Assembly: GCA_020720765.1 (NCBI GenBank)
Contig: DYOB01000008.1
Coordinates: forward strand, 1 to 55,130
Direction: 5' to 3'
From: Borreliella garinii
Lineage (GTDB): Bacteria > Spirochaetota > Spirochaetia > JABEVK01
Length of the DNA: 55,130 nucleotides
This document shows, piece by piece, positions 17,701 to 26,890 of this stretch. Position 1 is the stretch's first letter, and every line of letters begins with the position of its first letter. The notes below the pieces were generated by a model. It worked only from the letters and a program-made list of their open reading frames with translations. It did no database searches and had not been told where the DNA came from. The position numbers and the translations under genes are program-made.

Positions 17701-18786
17701 ATGAAGCAGGGAACAGCGCAGAAAGGCGCCAAGCAGGATGAACCGGTACCAGGTAAGAAGTCCGGGGTCAGTCTGACGGGTACTAAGAATGACCTCACCG
17801 GCAGACAGAAGGCTGCTATCTTTCTTGTAACCCTGGGTTCGGAGATCAGCTCTGAGATTTTCAAACATCTCAGAGAAGAAGAGATTGAAATCCTCACCTT
17901 TGAAATAGCACGGTTGGAAAACATCGATTCTGAACAGCGGGACTACGTCCTCCAAGAGTTCCGCGAATTGATGATGGCCCAGGATTTTATCACCTCCGGC
18001 GGTATCGATTACGCCAGGGAGCTTTTAGAGAAAAGTCTCGGTGCCCAAAAAGCCGTGGATATCATCAACCGTCTGACCAGTTCCCTCCAGACGCGTCCTT
18101 TTGATTTTATCAGAAAGACCGACCCGACGCACCTTTTGAACTTTATCCAACAGGAACACCCACAGACCATTGCTTTGATTCTAGCTTATCTCGACCCAAA
18201 TAAGGCTTCTGTGATTCTCGGCCAGCTGCCCCAGGAAATCCAGAGTGAAGTGGCACGGCGGATCGCAACCATGGACAGGACGAGCCCCGAGGTCTTGAGG
18301 GAAGTGGAGCGGGTTCTCGAGAAGAAACTCGCAAACCTTTCCAGTGAAGACTACACGGCCGCCGGCGGTGTGGAGAGTATTGTGGAAATCTTGAACTTGG
18401 TAGACAGGACCACGGAGAAATTGATTATAGAACGCTTGGAAGAGGAAGACGCTGAACTCGCTGAAGAAATTAAAAAGCGCATGTTCGTGTTTGAAGACGT
18501 GGTGATGCTCGACGACAAGGCGATCCAGAAGGTCCTCCGCGAAGTGGATACACAGGAATTGGCAAAAGCCCTTAAAGCCGTGGATAGCGAGGTCCAGGAT
18601 AAAATCTTCCGGAACATGTCCAAACGCGCTGCAAGTATTCTGAAAGAAGAAATGGAATATATGGGACCGACACGGAGAAAAGACGTGGAAGAAGCACAGC
18701 AGAAGATTGTGTCCATTATTCGAAAGCTCGAAGAACAGGGCGAAGTTGTTATTGCACGCAGCGGCGAGGAAGACGTTCTCGTCTAA
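17701..18786 (+). CDS. fliG: FliG, flagellar motor switch protein
   Basis: A 361-residue rotor protein that contacts FliF, FliM and the stator. Seen: N-terminal domain LTGRQKAAIFLVTLG, the middle-domain EHPQTIALILAYL motif, and the C-terminal torque helix region with FVFEDVVMLDDKAIQKVLRE, which carries the charged residues facing MotA. About 30 lysine-rich extra residues precede the normal FliG start. Some spirochaetes have two FliG proteins; only this one is in the window. Confidence 0.96.
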   Translation: MKQGTAQKGAKQDEPVPGKKSGVSLTGTKNDLTGRQKAAIFLVTLGSEISSEIFKHLREEEIEILTFEIARLENIDSEQRDYVLQEFRELMMAQDFITSGGIDYARELLEKSLGAQKAVDIINRLTSSLQTRPFDFIRKTDPTHLLNFIQQEHPQTIALILAYLDPNKASVILGQLPQEIQSEVARRIATMDRTSPEVLREVERVLEKKLANLSSEDYTAAGGVESIVEILNLVDRTTEKLIIERLEEEDAELAEEIKKRMFVFEDVVMLDDKAIQKVLREVDTQELAKALKAVDSEVQDKIFRNMSKRAASILKEEMEYMGPTRRKDVEEAQQKIVSIIRKLEEQGEVVIARSGEEDVLV

Positions 18787-18795
18787 GGAGTACAA

Positions 18796-19731
18796 GTGGC
18801 AAAGAACGTTTTTCACGCGCAGGAATATTTCAACCAACTCCAGCAGATCGTGAACATCGAAGCGCCGTTTAAACCCGCTCCAGAAGTCGAAGAAGTGGAA
18901 GAGGTTGACGAATATAAAGGCCCGACTGCCGATGATCTGCGCAGAGAAGCCGACGAGTTTAAAGAGACATGGGAGAGTGAAAGGGCTTTAATGATCCAGG
19001 AAGCCCAACTTCAAGCAGAGCAGATTATAAAAGATGCAGAAACGGTGGCCTTTGAAAGGGTGAAAAAAGAAAACGATGGCAGTGCCAAGGTCAGGATCGA
19101 GGCCGAAAGGGAGAGGGATAAAATCCTCGAACAGGGAAGGCGGGATGCAGCCGAGCTGAGAACCCGGACAGAATCAGAACTGGATAAGGTTCGGGAAGAT
19201 GCGCGAAAGGTCGGCTATGACCAAGGCTATAAAGACGGTTGGACTGAGGGAAAGAACGAAGTGGAACGTCTCGTTTCACGTATCCACACTATAGTCGAAA
19301 AACTGATTGAAAAACGCAACGACATCATTGATGGTGCTGAGACCCAGATCGTCAACCTTGTCCTCCTTATGGTGAAAAAGGTTGTAAAGGTAATTTCCGA
19401 GAATCAGAAAAACGTGGTTATCAGCAACGTCATTCAGGCACTGAGAAAACTCAAGACCCGCGGCGACGTGGTTATCCGTGTCAACCTCGAAGATGTCCAG
19501 CTTACGACGGACAATACAAAAGAATTTATACGGCTTATTGAAAACGTCCGCAGTATCAGCGTCGTTGAAGACACAACGGTCGATCAGGGAGGTTGTGTGA
19601 TTGAAACCGATTTCGGCGAGATCGACGCAAGGATCAGTAGCCAGCTCCACGAGATTGAAGAAAAGATCCTTGAGCTTATGCCCATCCAGGTAAAGCTGAA
19701 CTCCGATGTAGCGGCTTCGGTGGATAAGTGA
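18796..19731 (+). CDS. fliH: FliH, regulator of the flagellar export ATPase
   Basis: A 311-residue stator-like protein that binds FliI. It has an acidic N-terminal part (EVEEVEEVDEYKG), a long coiled coil (about 45-150, rich in Glu, Arg and Ala), the GYDQGYKDGWTEGKNEVERL glycine-containing motif, and a C-terminal domain with VVISNVIQALRKLKTRGDVV and DQGGCVIETDFGEIDA typical of FliH/SctL. The start is GTG 18796, 6 nt after AAGGAG. It overlaps fliI. Confidence 0.92.
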   Translation: MAKNVFHAQEYFNQLQQIVNIEAPFKPAPEVEEVEEVDEYKGPTADDLRREADEFKETWESERALMIQEAQLQAEQIIKDAETVAFERVKKENDGSAKVRIEAERERDKILEQGRRDAAELRTRTESELDKVREDARKVGYDQGYKDGWTEGKNEVERLVSRIHTIVEKLIEKRNDIIDGAETQIVNLVLLMVKKVVKVISENQKNVVISNVIQALRKLKTRGDVVIRVNLEDVQLTTDNTKEFIRLIENVRSISVVEDTTVDQGGCVIETDFGEIDARISSQLHEIEEKILELMPIQVKLNSDVAASVDK

Positions 19732-21065
19732 TGCCAACAGTACTCGACAAATACACCCGTGCGGCAGAAAAAACCGAACCCATGAAGTGGTTCGGCCGTG
19801 TTGAAAGGGTGCGCGGTCTGCTTATTGAATCGATTGGTCCCCAAAGCGTTATCGGGGAAGTATGCTACCTCGAAATTTCCCGGAAAAACGAATGGGTTCC
19901 CGCCGAGGTTGTGGGACTCGATGGGAAGACCGTACAGCTTATGGCTTACGGTGAAACGGATGGAATAGAAATCGGAAGCAGGGTGAAGGCAAGCGGAGAA
20001 CTCTTGCAGGTTCCCGTGGGGCCTGAACTTTTAGGTAGGGTGTTGGACTGCAGGTGCCAGCCTTTGGATGGAGGCTCCTCCATACGCTCTTCCCTCTATT
20101 ACCCGGTGTTCAATTCGCCCCCGTCGCCTATGGACCGCGAGCCCATCACACGCAAGATTCACACGGGTATCAGAAGCGTTGATACGATGATAACCATGGG
20201 CAAGGGGCAGCGTATGGGTATTTTCGCCGGCTCCGGCGTCGGGAAATCCACGCTTTTAGGCATGGTGGCGCGCTATACTTCAGCGGATGTGAATGTGGTA
20301 TCCCTTATTGGTGAACGCGGAAGGGAAGTCAGGGAATTCCTTGAGAATGAACTCGGTCCCGAAGGAATGAAGCGTTCGGTGGTCTTTGTTTCAACATCAG
20401 ATACGACACCGCTTGCCCGTATCCGCGGCGCCTTTTCGGCCATGGCTGCGGCGGAGTATTTCAGGGACCAGGGCAAGGATGTGATGTTGCTCTTCGATTC
20501 CGTGACCCGTTTTGCCAATGCCCAAAGGGAGATCGGACTGGCTATCGGCGAGCCTCCCGCCACCCGTGGTTATACCCCTTCGGTTTTCGCCCTTCTTCCC
20601 AAACTTCTAGAACGCTGCGGTGTTGCAAAGGTGGGAACGATAACGGGTCTTTTCACCATCCTGGTCGACGGGGACGACCTCGACGAACCTATCAGTGACG
20701 CCGTGAGGGGTATCCTTGACGGCCATATCGTACTTTCAAGGCGGCTTGCAGAACAGAACCATTTTCCCGCAGTCGATGTCCTAAAGAGTATTAGCCGGCT
20801 AGCAACGAAGGTCAGTTCGCCCCAGGCGCGCGAGGCCGCCGGAGTCCTCAAAAAAATGCTTGCCATTTACGGGGAGGCGGAGGATATCATCAACGCCGGC
20901 GCATACGCAAAAGGTTCAAATGCCGACATTGACCTCGCTATTTCCAAGATGCCCGAGATGAAACGGTTTCTTCAGCAGGCTATCGAAGAAAAGGCCGACC
21001 CTGTGGAAAGCATCCGTTGGGCGGCTAAGATTGCCGGAATCAGCCTGCCCATGGAGGTTGGATGA
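19731..21065 (+). CDS. fliI: FliI, flagellar export ATPase
   Basis: A 444-residue F1-like ATPase that drives flagellar protein export. Seen: GRVLDCRCQPLDGG, Walker A AGSGVGKST, LIGERGREVREFLENEL, Walker B VMLLFDSVTRFANAQREIGL, PATRGYTPSVFALLPKLLER and GILDGHIVLSRRLAEQNHFP. ATG 19731 overlaps the fliH stop (TGATG). The stop overlaps the fliJ start. Confidence 0.96.
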   Translation: MPTVLDKYTRAAEKTEPMKWFGRVERVRGLLIESIGPQSVIGEVCYLEISRKNEWVPAEVVGLDGKTVQLMAYGETDGIEIGSRVKASGELLQVPVGPELLGRVLDCRCQPLDGGSSIRSSLYYPVFNSPPSPMDREPITRKIHTGIRSVDTMITMGKGQRMGIFAGSGVGKSTLLGMVARYTSADVNVVSLIGERGREVREFLENELGPEGMKRSVVFVSTSDTTPLARIRGAFSAMAAAEYFRDQGKDVMLLFDSVTRFANAQREIGLAIGEPPATRGYTPSVFALLPKLLERCGVAKVGTITGLFTILVDGDDLDEPISDAVRGILDGHIVLSRRLAEQNHFPAVDVLKSISRLATKVSSPQAREAAGVLKKMLAIYGEAEDIINAGAYAKGSNADIDLAISKMPEMKRFLQQAIEEKADPVESIRWAAKIAGISLPMEVG

Positions 21066-21490
21066 AGGCCTTCCATTTTTCCCTACAGAAAGTCCTCGAA
21101 CTCCGCGAATGGAAAGAAAAGGAAGCCCAGAGGGATCTCTCCCGCAAGTTGAGTATCTGTCTTGGACTTGAATCCCAGATCGAAGACCGGCAGAAAACCC
21201 GTGCAAGGACGATGCTTGAGTTTACTGGCTCCAAGGACATTGCCAGCTGGATGGCTGCAGAACGCTTTGCTTCCAGGCTCCTTCACGAGGAAGAGTCCCT
21301 GAAAATGGATTGGGCTGTTGCGGAAGAAGAGCGCCTTAAATCCGCGCAAGTCTACCGGGAAGCTCTTTCCCAGCGTAAAGCACTGGAAAATGTCCGTGAG
21401 AAGCGCTACCAGAAATACCACCATGATAAAAAAATACAGGAGGTCAAGGTCCAGGATGACCAGACTTCTGCCCGAAGGAGTAGAAACTGA
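21062..21490 (+). CDS. fliJ: FliJ, flagellar export chaperone/ATPase stalk
   Basis: A 142-residue, highly charged coiled-coil protein opening FHFSLQKVLELREWKEKEAQ, the usual FliJ start. It acts as central stalk of the FliI ring and chaperone escort. Sequence conservation is low; size, helical content and position after fliI support it. It overlaps fliI by 4 nt and the next gene by 1 nt. Confidence 0.86.
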   Translation: MKAFHFSLQKVLELREWKEKEAQRDLSRKLSICLGLESQIEDRQKTRARTMLEFTGSKDIASWMAAERFASRLLHEEESLKMDWAVAEEERLKSAQVYREALSQRKALENVREKRYQKYHHDKKIQEVKVQDDQTSARRSRN

Positions 21491-22122
21491 TGTCACAACG
21501 CCGGCCTGCTTTGCCCCGTATCCTGGGTTATCTGGTTCTTATTGCGGCCCTGGGTTCCAGTATACTCCTCTGGCTTGATATTATCGGAGCTGTGGACGCC
21601 CGAACCCTTTTTATGCCGATTTTTGTCTCGCTGGGCCTCGCTCCCGAGTCGCCTTCCATGAGTAATCCCGGTGAACTGTTCCTTGAAAACGAAAGAATCC
21701 AGAAGGAAAGGGAAGAAATCCAGTTAAGGACCGAGGAACTCAATGAACGTGAAAATGCTCTTGCCTTGAGGCAGAATGAGCTGGATACGAAGGATTCCAC
21801 GCTGACGGATATGGAAAAAAATCTTGCAGAAAGAGAAAATGCCCTCCAGATAAGCCAAAATCAGTACGACAATAAGAAGGCGAACCTGGATCAGGTGTCC
21901 CGCTACCTCACCGGCATGCCGCCGGCGGATGCGGTAAAGATCCTTGCCGCCATGAATGATCAAGATCTGATCGATGTGCTGAGGGCGACCGAGGCCATCG
22001 CCCAAAATGAGGGTGAGCAGTCGCTCGTTTCGTTTTGGCTGAGTCTGATTTCAAAATTGGGCGACGAGGGTGTTACGAGGGCTGCCGAGATTCAAATCAA
22101 AATGGTTCGCAGACCAGACTGA
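21490..22122 (+). CDS. flbB: FlbB, spirochaete flagellar collar protein
   Basis: A 210-residue bitopic membrane protein with one helix (about 12-30, ILGYLVLIAALGSSILLWL), a periplasmic coiled coil (about 64-135) and a C-terminal domain resembling MgtE-N/MotE (YLTGMPPADAVKILAAMNDQ). FlbB is the base of the spirochaete-specific periplasmic collar that helps recruit stators. It sits in its usual place between fliJ and fliK. The identification rests on architecture and synteny. Confidence 0.85.
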   Translation: MSQRRPALPRILGYLVLIAALGSSILLWLDIIGAVDARTLFMPIFVSLGLAPESPSMSNPGELFLENERIQKEREEIQLRTEELNERENALALRQNELDTKDSTLTDMEKNLAERENALQISQNQYDNKKANLDQVSRYLTGMPPADAVKILAAMNDQDLIDVLRATEAIAQNEGEQSLVSFWLSLISKLGDEGVTRAAEIQIKMVRRPD

Positions 22123-22143
22123 TCAAGTCTGTCGGAGGTGTCT

Positions 22144-23322
22144 GTGAACACTGCCTCTGCACAAACAGGGACTTCGAATCTGCTAACCCAGGTTAAAAGC
22201 GCAAAACCCGGCACGGCAAAGACCAAATCTGCACTGAATTTAGCAGAACAGAAAACGATTGCCGGAAAAAAGGACTTTCGGGAGATCCTTCGGAGAACCT
22301 TAAATGAAACAGATAACGTTCAACCGGATATTGCACTGCTCAACAGGGGCAGAAATAGCGGGAAAGGGCTGAAAAAACCAACTTTTACCAATGAGGTTCA
22401 AATCTCCATCAATCAAAGCGGTATCAGGGAAGCCCAGGTAAAAGCTAAGGCATCCTCCCCAGAAAAAGACATTCAAAACGCCCAGGTTACACCTGGAATA
22501 AACCAGCTACAGGGTTTGGAAATAAAAGATAAAAAAAATCTTATACCTAACAAAAGTAAAGATGCTATTCAAACTCCAGGAGATTCCTCCCTCCAAAGCG
22601 GTGTGATCCATGCAAAAAATAACAGTCCAAGGGAAATCGATCCACCGAATAGACCAGGACAGGAAAATGTCAAAGAAAAATTAACGATTGTTGACCGAAG
22701 AAGATCAACGCTGGAAAAAGAGACGAAGTTACAGGAAGCACAAGCCCAACGCTCAACCGACCAGCCGTTATCGAATTCAAACCAGGTTTCATCCAACCCG
22801 AGTGATGGAGCCAACCAACAGACGGTTAGACTGGAAGGTCCGGCAACTGGCGGAACAATAAATACAGGGCGCACATCCGAACCGGCTCCTACGAGGGGAT
22901 CATCGGGTATGCAGGCGGCTATTCAGACCCAGCTCCACAGCGAATTCCTGGACCGCGCTAAAATCATTATGAAAGACGGAGGCGGGGAAATCCGCATGAC
23001 CCTGAGGCCTCAATCATTAGGTAGTTTGCGCTTGAGCGTTAGCCTAGAGGAAAGAGTGTTGAAGGGCCATATCGTTGTCGATAATGAAAGCGTGAAGGAA
23101 GTTGTTGAAAATCAGCTTGACAGTCTTTTGCGAAGTTTCCGCGAAGGGGGGTTCGACCCCTTGGAGCTGACGGTTTCAATTGCTGGTGAAAACAGCTCGC
23201 AAAGGGAAGGAGAGCAAACCAGTCAGCAGGGTCATAAAAGAGGCGGAGATTCTGCCATGAACGAGGTTTTAGCATTGAACACTATCGGGGATCGACCACA
23301 TCAAATTAGTTTGGAGGCTTAG
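22144..23322 (+). CDS. fliK: FliK, flagellar hook-length control protein
   Basis: A protein of about 392 residues. The N-terminal 250 residues are a low-complexity Gln/Asn/Ser/Lys-rich ruler. The conserved C-terminal domain follows: EIRMTLRPQSLGSLRLSVSL, LKGHIVVDNESVKEVVENQL and SFREGGFDPLELTVSI, which talks to FlhB to switch export from hook to filament. GTG 22144 is chosen because it is 5 nt after GGAGG; GTG 22138 overlaps that site. Confidence 0.88.
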   Translation: MNTASAQTGTSNLLTQVKSAKPGTAKTKSALNLAEQKTIAGKKDFREILRRTLNETDNVQPDIALLNRGRNSGKGLKKPTFTNEVQISINQSGIREAQVKAKASSPEKDIQNAQVTPGINQLQGLEIKDKKNLIPNKSKDAIQTPGDSSLQSGVIHAKNNSPREIDPPNRPGQENVKEKLTIVDRRRSTLEKETKLQEAQAQRSTDQPLSNSNQVSSNPSDGANQQTVRLEGPATGGTINTGRTSEPAPTRGSSGMQAAIQTQLHSEFLDRAKIIMKDGGGEIRMTLRPQSLGSLRLSVSLEERVLKGHIVVDNESVKEVVENQLDSLLRSFREGGFDPLELTVSIAGENSSQREGEQTSQQGHKRGGDSAMNEVLALNTIGDRPHQISLEA

Positions 23323-23324
23323 GA

Positions 23325-23783
23325 ATGGATGCAGTAGCGGTAAGGCATGAGCTTAGCTCGGCTCAAAGGTTGGAGACGGAGCGCCTTGTCAATGAACACA
23401 ATAGGGTGCTTAATGGGGATAAGATTCCTAACCAGGTTATGGGAAAGGACGATTTCTTAAAAATCCTTCTCACTCAGTTGACGAACCAGGATCCTACAAA
23501 ACCCATGGAAGACAAGGAATTTATCGCGCAGATGGCACAGTTTTCCTCTTTGGAACAAATGAACAATATGAGCAACAGTATGCAGAAACTCGGGTCCATG
23601 ATTGCCTCCGGACAGGCAATGGGAACACTCGGACGTGTAGTAGATATCAGCACAGGAACCGAGACGGTAAGCGGCCGCGTCGAAGCGGTCACCGGCGGAG
23701 ATTACCCCCAGGTGCTTGTGGGCGGGACTTATTATGATTACGGACAAATTCAATCGGTAAGACAAGGAGAAATCACACCATGA
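23325..23783 (+). CDS. flgD: FlgD, hook cap protein
   Basis: A 152-residue hook-assembly scaffold. The conserved segment is GKDDFLKILLTQLTNQDPTK, followed by FIAQMAQFSSLEQMNNM. It is shorter than enteric FlgD (about 230 residues) and lacks most of the C-terminal Ig-like domain, as in other spirochaetes. GGAGGCTTAGGA precedes the ATG. It overlaps flgE by 4 nt. Confidence 0.92.
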   Translation: MDAVAVRHELSSAQRLETERLVNEHNRVLNGDKIPNQVMGKDDFLKILLTQLTNQDPTKPMEDKEFIAQMAQFSSLEQMNNMSNSMQKLGSMIASGQAMGTLGRVVDISTGTETVSGRVEAVTGGDYPQVLVGGTYYDYGQIQSVRQGEITP

Positions 23784-25144
23784 TGCGTTCTTTATGGGCC
23801 GGCGTATCCGGACTGCAGAATCACCAGACCAGGATGGATGTCATTGGCAACAACATAGCCAACGTCAATACCACAGGCTTTAAAAAAGGCCGTGTGAATT
23901 TTCAGGATATGATCAGCCAGAATATCCAAGGTGCTGCCAGACCGACCGACGAGCTCGGCGGAGTGAACCCAAAACAGGTCGGACTTGGAATGATGGTCGC
24001 TTCGATTGATACCATACATACCCAGGGTAACCTTCAGAGTACCGGTGTCACAACAGATGTCGCCATCCAGGGCAATGGATTTTTTGTGATGAAGCAGGGC
24101 GGACGGGAATACTATACGCGCGCCGGTGCTTTTAACATCGACCGCGAGGGTACCCTCGTTAACCCGGCAAACGGAATGCGTGTTCAGGGATGGACCCCTG
24201 TTAATGTCGGTGGCCAAAATGTTCTTCGAACAAGCGCCACTCCGGGCGACCTTTTGATCCCCGTAGGGCAGAAAGAGCCGGCACAGGCAACAGCAAACGT
24301 GAATTTTGCTTCGAACCTTAATAAAAATTTTCCTTTGATCCCGGCTAACCCCGGCCCCGCGGATATCCTCAACGGTACCTGGGTGATGGATACTAAAATT
24401 TATGACAATATGGGTCAGGAGTACCTCCTCCAATCAAGGGCAACCCGCGTGGCAGACCAGCCTAACCAGTGGCAGATCCAAGTCTACATGGACCCTGCCG
24501 AAGAGGGGCAGGCCTTGGGTGATCCCGTGACGACTTTCACTGTTCAGTTTTCCAACCTAGGTCTTCTTGAACAGGTGACCGACGCAGCTGGAAACGCCAT
24601 CACGGAAGGACAAATCCAGGTTCCGATGACCTTTAACTTGAAAGATGCCGCAGCAAACGCCGACGGGACTCCCGCTACCCAGACACTCAACCTGAATATC
24701 GGAACCATAGGAAGCGCGACAAACAGCATGACCCAGTTCGCTGACAAGCCCAGCACAAAAAGCTACTTTCAAGACGGTTTCAATATGGGTTATCTCGAGA
24801 CTTTTCAGATAGACCAAAGCGGTGTGATCACAGGAGTCTATTCTAACGGCGTCACAAGATCCTTAGGTCAGATAGCCTTGGCAAGTTTTACGAACCCGGG
24901 CGGACTTGAAAAAGCAGGTGAGAACACCTATATGGTGACCAATAACAGCGGTCAAGCGCTTATCGGGGAATCGGGTACTGCCGGTAAAGGGAAACTGATC
25001 TCAGGAACCCTTGAAATGAGTAACGTCGATCTTTCCGAGGCCTTTACCGACATGATAGTCACCCAGAGGGGTTTCCAGGCCAACAGCAGAACGATCAACA
25101 CCGCCGATCAAATGTTGCAGGAAATCTTGACACTGAAAAGGTAA
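23780..25144 (+). CDS. flgE: FlgE, flagellar hook protein (no cysteine; Ser178)
   Basis: A 454-residue hook subunit. Seen: MRSLWAGVSGLQNHQTRMDV, IGNNIANVNTTGFKKGRVNF, GNGFFVMKQGG and the C-terminal LEMSNVDLSEAFTDMIVTQR with RTINTADQMLQEILTLKR. Spirochaete hooks are covalently crosslinked by lysinoalanine between Cys178 and Lys165 (Treponema denticola numbering). Here Lys165 is kept but codon 178 is TCG, Ser (24311-24313), in the context NFASNLNK, and the whole protein has no cysteine. Either crosslinking is lost or Ser replaces Cys as dehydroalanine source. Confidence 0.95.
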   Translation: MMRSLWAGVSGLQNHQTRMDVIGNNIANVNTTGFKKGRVNFQDMISQNIQGAARPTDELGGVNPKQVGLGMMVASIDTIHTQGNLQSTGVTTDVAIQGNGFFVMKQGGREYYTRAGAFNIDREGTLVNPANGMRVQGWTPVNVGGQNVLRTSATPGDLLIPVGQKEPAQATANVNFASNLNKNFPLIPANPGPADILNGTWVMDTKIYDNMGQEYLLQSRATRVADQPNQWQIQVYMDPAEEGQALGDPVTTFTVQFSNLGLLEQVTDAAGNAITEGQIQVPMTFNLKDAAANADGTPATQTLNLNIGTIGSATNSMTQFADKPSTKSYFQDGFNMGYLETFQIDQSGVITGVYSNGVTRSLGQIALASFTNPGGLEKAGENTYMVTNNSGQALIGESGTAGKGKLISGTLEMSNVDLSEAFTDMIVTQRGFQANSRTINTADQMLQEILTLKR

Positions 25145-25161
25145 AAGGTCCATGATGGGGT

Positions 25162-25359
25162 ATGATTGAAGTTACACGTCTAGACGGCAAACAGTACTGG
25201 ATCAACCCCCATCAGATCGAATACGCGGAAGAGACTCCTGATACAACCCTTCAGATGCTTTCGGGTAAAAGGTTTGTTGTGAAGGAGCCTTTTCCTTTAT
25301 TATTAGAGAGGATTGTTGAATATCGGCGGCTTATTGGCGCCCTGAAGAACGAGGTTTAG
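25162..25359 (+). CDS. flbD: FlbD family flagellar protein
   Basis: A 65-residue protein opening MIEVTRLDGKQYWINPHQIE, the FlbD (SwrD) family signature, with LERIVEYRR near the end. In Bacillus the homologue SwrD raises motor power by supporting the stators, and the gene sits just before motA-motB here, which fits. It follows flgE by 17 nt. Confidence 0.9.
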   Translation: MIEVTRLDGKQYWINPHQIEYAEETPDTTLQMLSGKRFVVKEPFPLLLERIVEYRRLIGALKNEV

Positions 25360-25360
25360 C

Positions 25361-26146
25361 ATGGATTTAGGTACGGTTATTGGTCTTGTACTCGGTTTAA
25401 CGATGATTATCGGTTCCATGATAGTCTCCGGAGCCTCGGTTTTATGGTATTGGGACTTTCCCTCCTTCCTCCTTGTGTTTATCGGGAGTTTCGCATCACT
25501 TCTGGTAGGGAACCCGATCAGCAGGGCCATAGGTGTGGGAACCTTTTTTAAAATAGCCTTTTTTGTACCAAAAAGCGAAAAACTCAGCATAATCAGCCAA
25601 CTCCACGCCTTTTCCGAGGCCGCACGTAAGGAAGGCTTGCTTTCCCTCGATGAAAAACTCGAAGAAGTGCCCGATGCCTTTATGAAAAAAGGCATGCGTC
25701 TCGTCGTCGACGGTACCGACCCCGATGCTATCCGCGCCATTATGAATAACGAACTCAATTCCATGCAGGAGAGGCATGCAAAAGGAATCACCTTTTTCGG
25801 GGACTGGGCATCGGTTGCCCCCGCTTTCGGAATGATCGGAACTGTTCAGGGCTTGATTCAGATGATGCAGAACCTCGAAGACAAATCAGCCATTGGTAAG
25901 GGAATGGCCTTAGCCCTTGTGACGACGTTTTACGGAGCCATCGCTGCAAACCTCATTTTCACCCAAATGAAGAGAAAACTCGAGGACAGGGATAAGGAAG
26001 AAACCCTGACGCGGGAAATCATCATCGAAGGTGTTCTCTCCATCCATAGCGGAGAGAACCCCCATATTCTCATGCAAAAACTTTCGAGTTTCCTTCCGCC
26101 TTCTGAGAGAAAACTAGTGGAAGAAGAGGCTGGAGAAAAAGCATAA
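25361..26146 (+). CDS. motA: MotA, flagellar stator proton/sodium channel subunit
   Basis: A 261-residue inner-membrane protein with four membrane helices. Seen: N-terminal GTVIGLVLGLTMIIGSMIVS, a cytoplasmic loop with charged residues that press on FliG, and the channel helices with SVAPAFGMIGTVQGLIQMM and ALALVTTFYGAIAANLIF, including the conserved prolines and Gly. The start is 1 nt after the flbD stop. It overlaps motB by 1 nt. Confidence 0.95.
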   Translation: MDLGTVIGLVLGLTMIIGSMIVSGASVLWYWDFPSFLLVFIGSFASLLVGNPISRAIGVGTFFKIAFFVPKSEKLSIISQLHAFSEAARKEGLLSLDEKLEEVPDAFMKKGMRLVVDGTDPDAIRAIMNNELNSMQERHAKGITFFGDWASVAPAFGMIGTVQGLIQMMQNLEDKSAIGKGMALALVTTFYGAIAANLIFTQMKRKLEDRDKEETLTREIIIEGVLSIHSGENPHILMQKLSSFLPPSERKLVEEEAGEKA

Positions 26147-26874
26147 TGGCAGGCAAGCCCAAGTGTCCGGAATGTACGGGTGCACCCGAATACATGCTAA
26201 CCTTCGGGGATATGATGAACCTCCTGCTTGTGTTCTTTGTAACGATGTTCTCCCTCGATGACCCCATCGACCCCCAACTTCTGCAGATTAAACTTTCGGC
26301 CTTTTCCGGGGTGGGAGACGCAGAAGGCGGACTGACCCTCCAAAAAGGTCCTCTGGCAGAAATGGGAAATTCCATCGACAGTCTTCCATCTATGACGGCA
26401 GGGGATGCGATGGACCGGAGCTTGCAAGCTGCTATCAGTCTTCTCCAGCCAGAAATCACAGCTAAGAAAGTGAGGGTCAGCGAAGACGAACGCGGCCTGG
26501 TTATCAGCATGAACGGCGATACATTTTTTCCACCGGGTTCAGCAGAATTGAATATGGATGAAGCTAGGCCCTTGCTTCAAAGATTAGCCGGCCTACTGGG
26601 TGCGTCTGCACTTGGGGGGCGCAACATAAGAGTGGAAGGCCACTCGGATAACTCTCCAACGGTTCCGGACAGCCCTTTTCCTTCTAACTGGGAGTTGAGC
26701 ACAGCTAGGGCAACGAATGTTTTGCGCAGATTATTGGATTATCAGGTGCCCGAAGAGCGGTTGCAAGTAGCAGGATTTGCCGACACGAAGCCAGTCGGGG
26801 ACAATGAAACTGCCGAGGGACGGGCTTACAATCGAAGGGTGGATATTGTAGTTTTAACCGCAGGTCACTTATAA
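26146..26874 (+). CDS. motB: MotB, flagellar stator anchor
   Basis: A 242-residue protein with one membrane helix carrying the ion-binding Asp22 (MLTFGDMMNLLLVFFVTMF), a plug/linker region (50-110) and a C-terminal OmpA-like peptidoglycan-binding domain (NIRVEGHSDNSP, NWELSTARATNVLRRLL, GYNRRVDI-type end AYNRRVDIVVL). It forms the stator with MotA. Confidence 0.95.
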   Translation: MAGKPKCPECTGAPEYMLTFGDMMNLLLVFFVTMFSLDDPIDPQLLQIKLSAFSGVGDAEGGLTLQKGPLAEMGNSIDSLPSMTAGDAMDRSLQAAISLLQPEITAKKVRVSEDERGLVISMNGDTFFPPGSAELNMDEARPLLQRLAGLLGASALGGRNIRVEGHSDNSPTVPDSPFPSNWELSTARATNVLRRLLDYQVPEERLQVAGFADTKPVGDNETAEGRAYNRRVDIVVLTAGHL

Positions 26875-26890
26875 TGAAAGGAGAGGGGAT

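Noticed and set aside
17085-17924. Long minus-strand frame across fliF-fliG
   Set aside because: Shadow of two well-recognised genes; no protein-like motifs or start signals.
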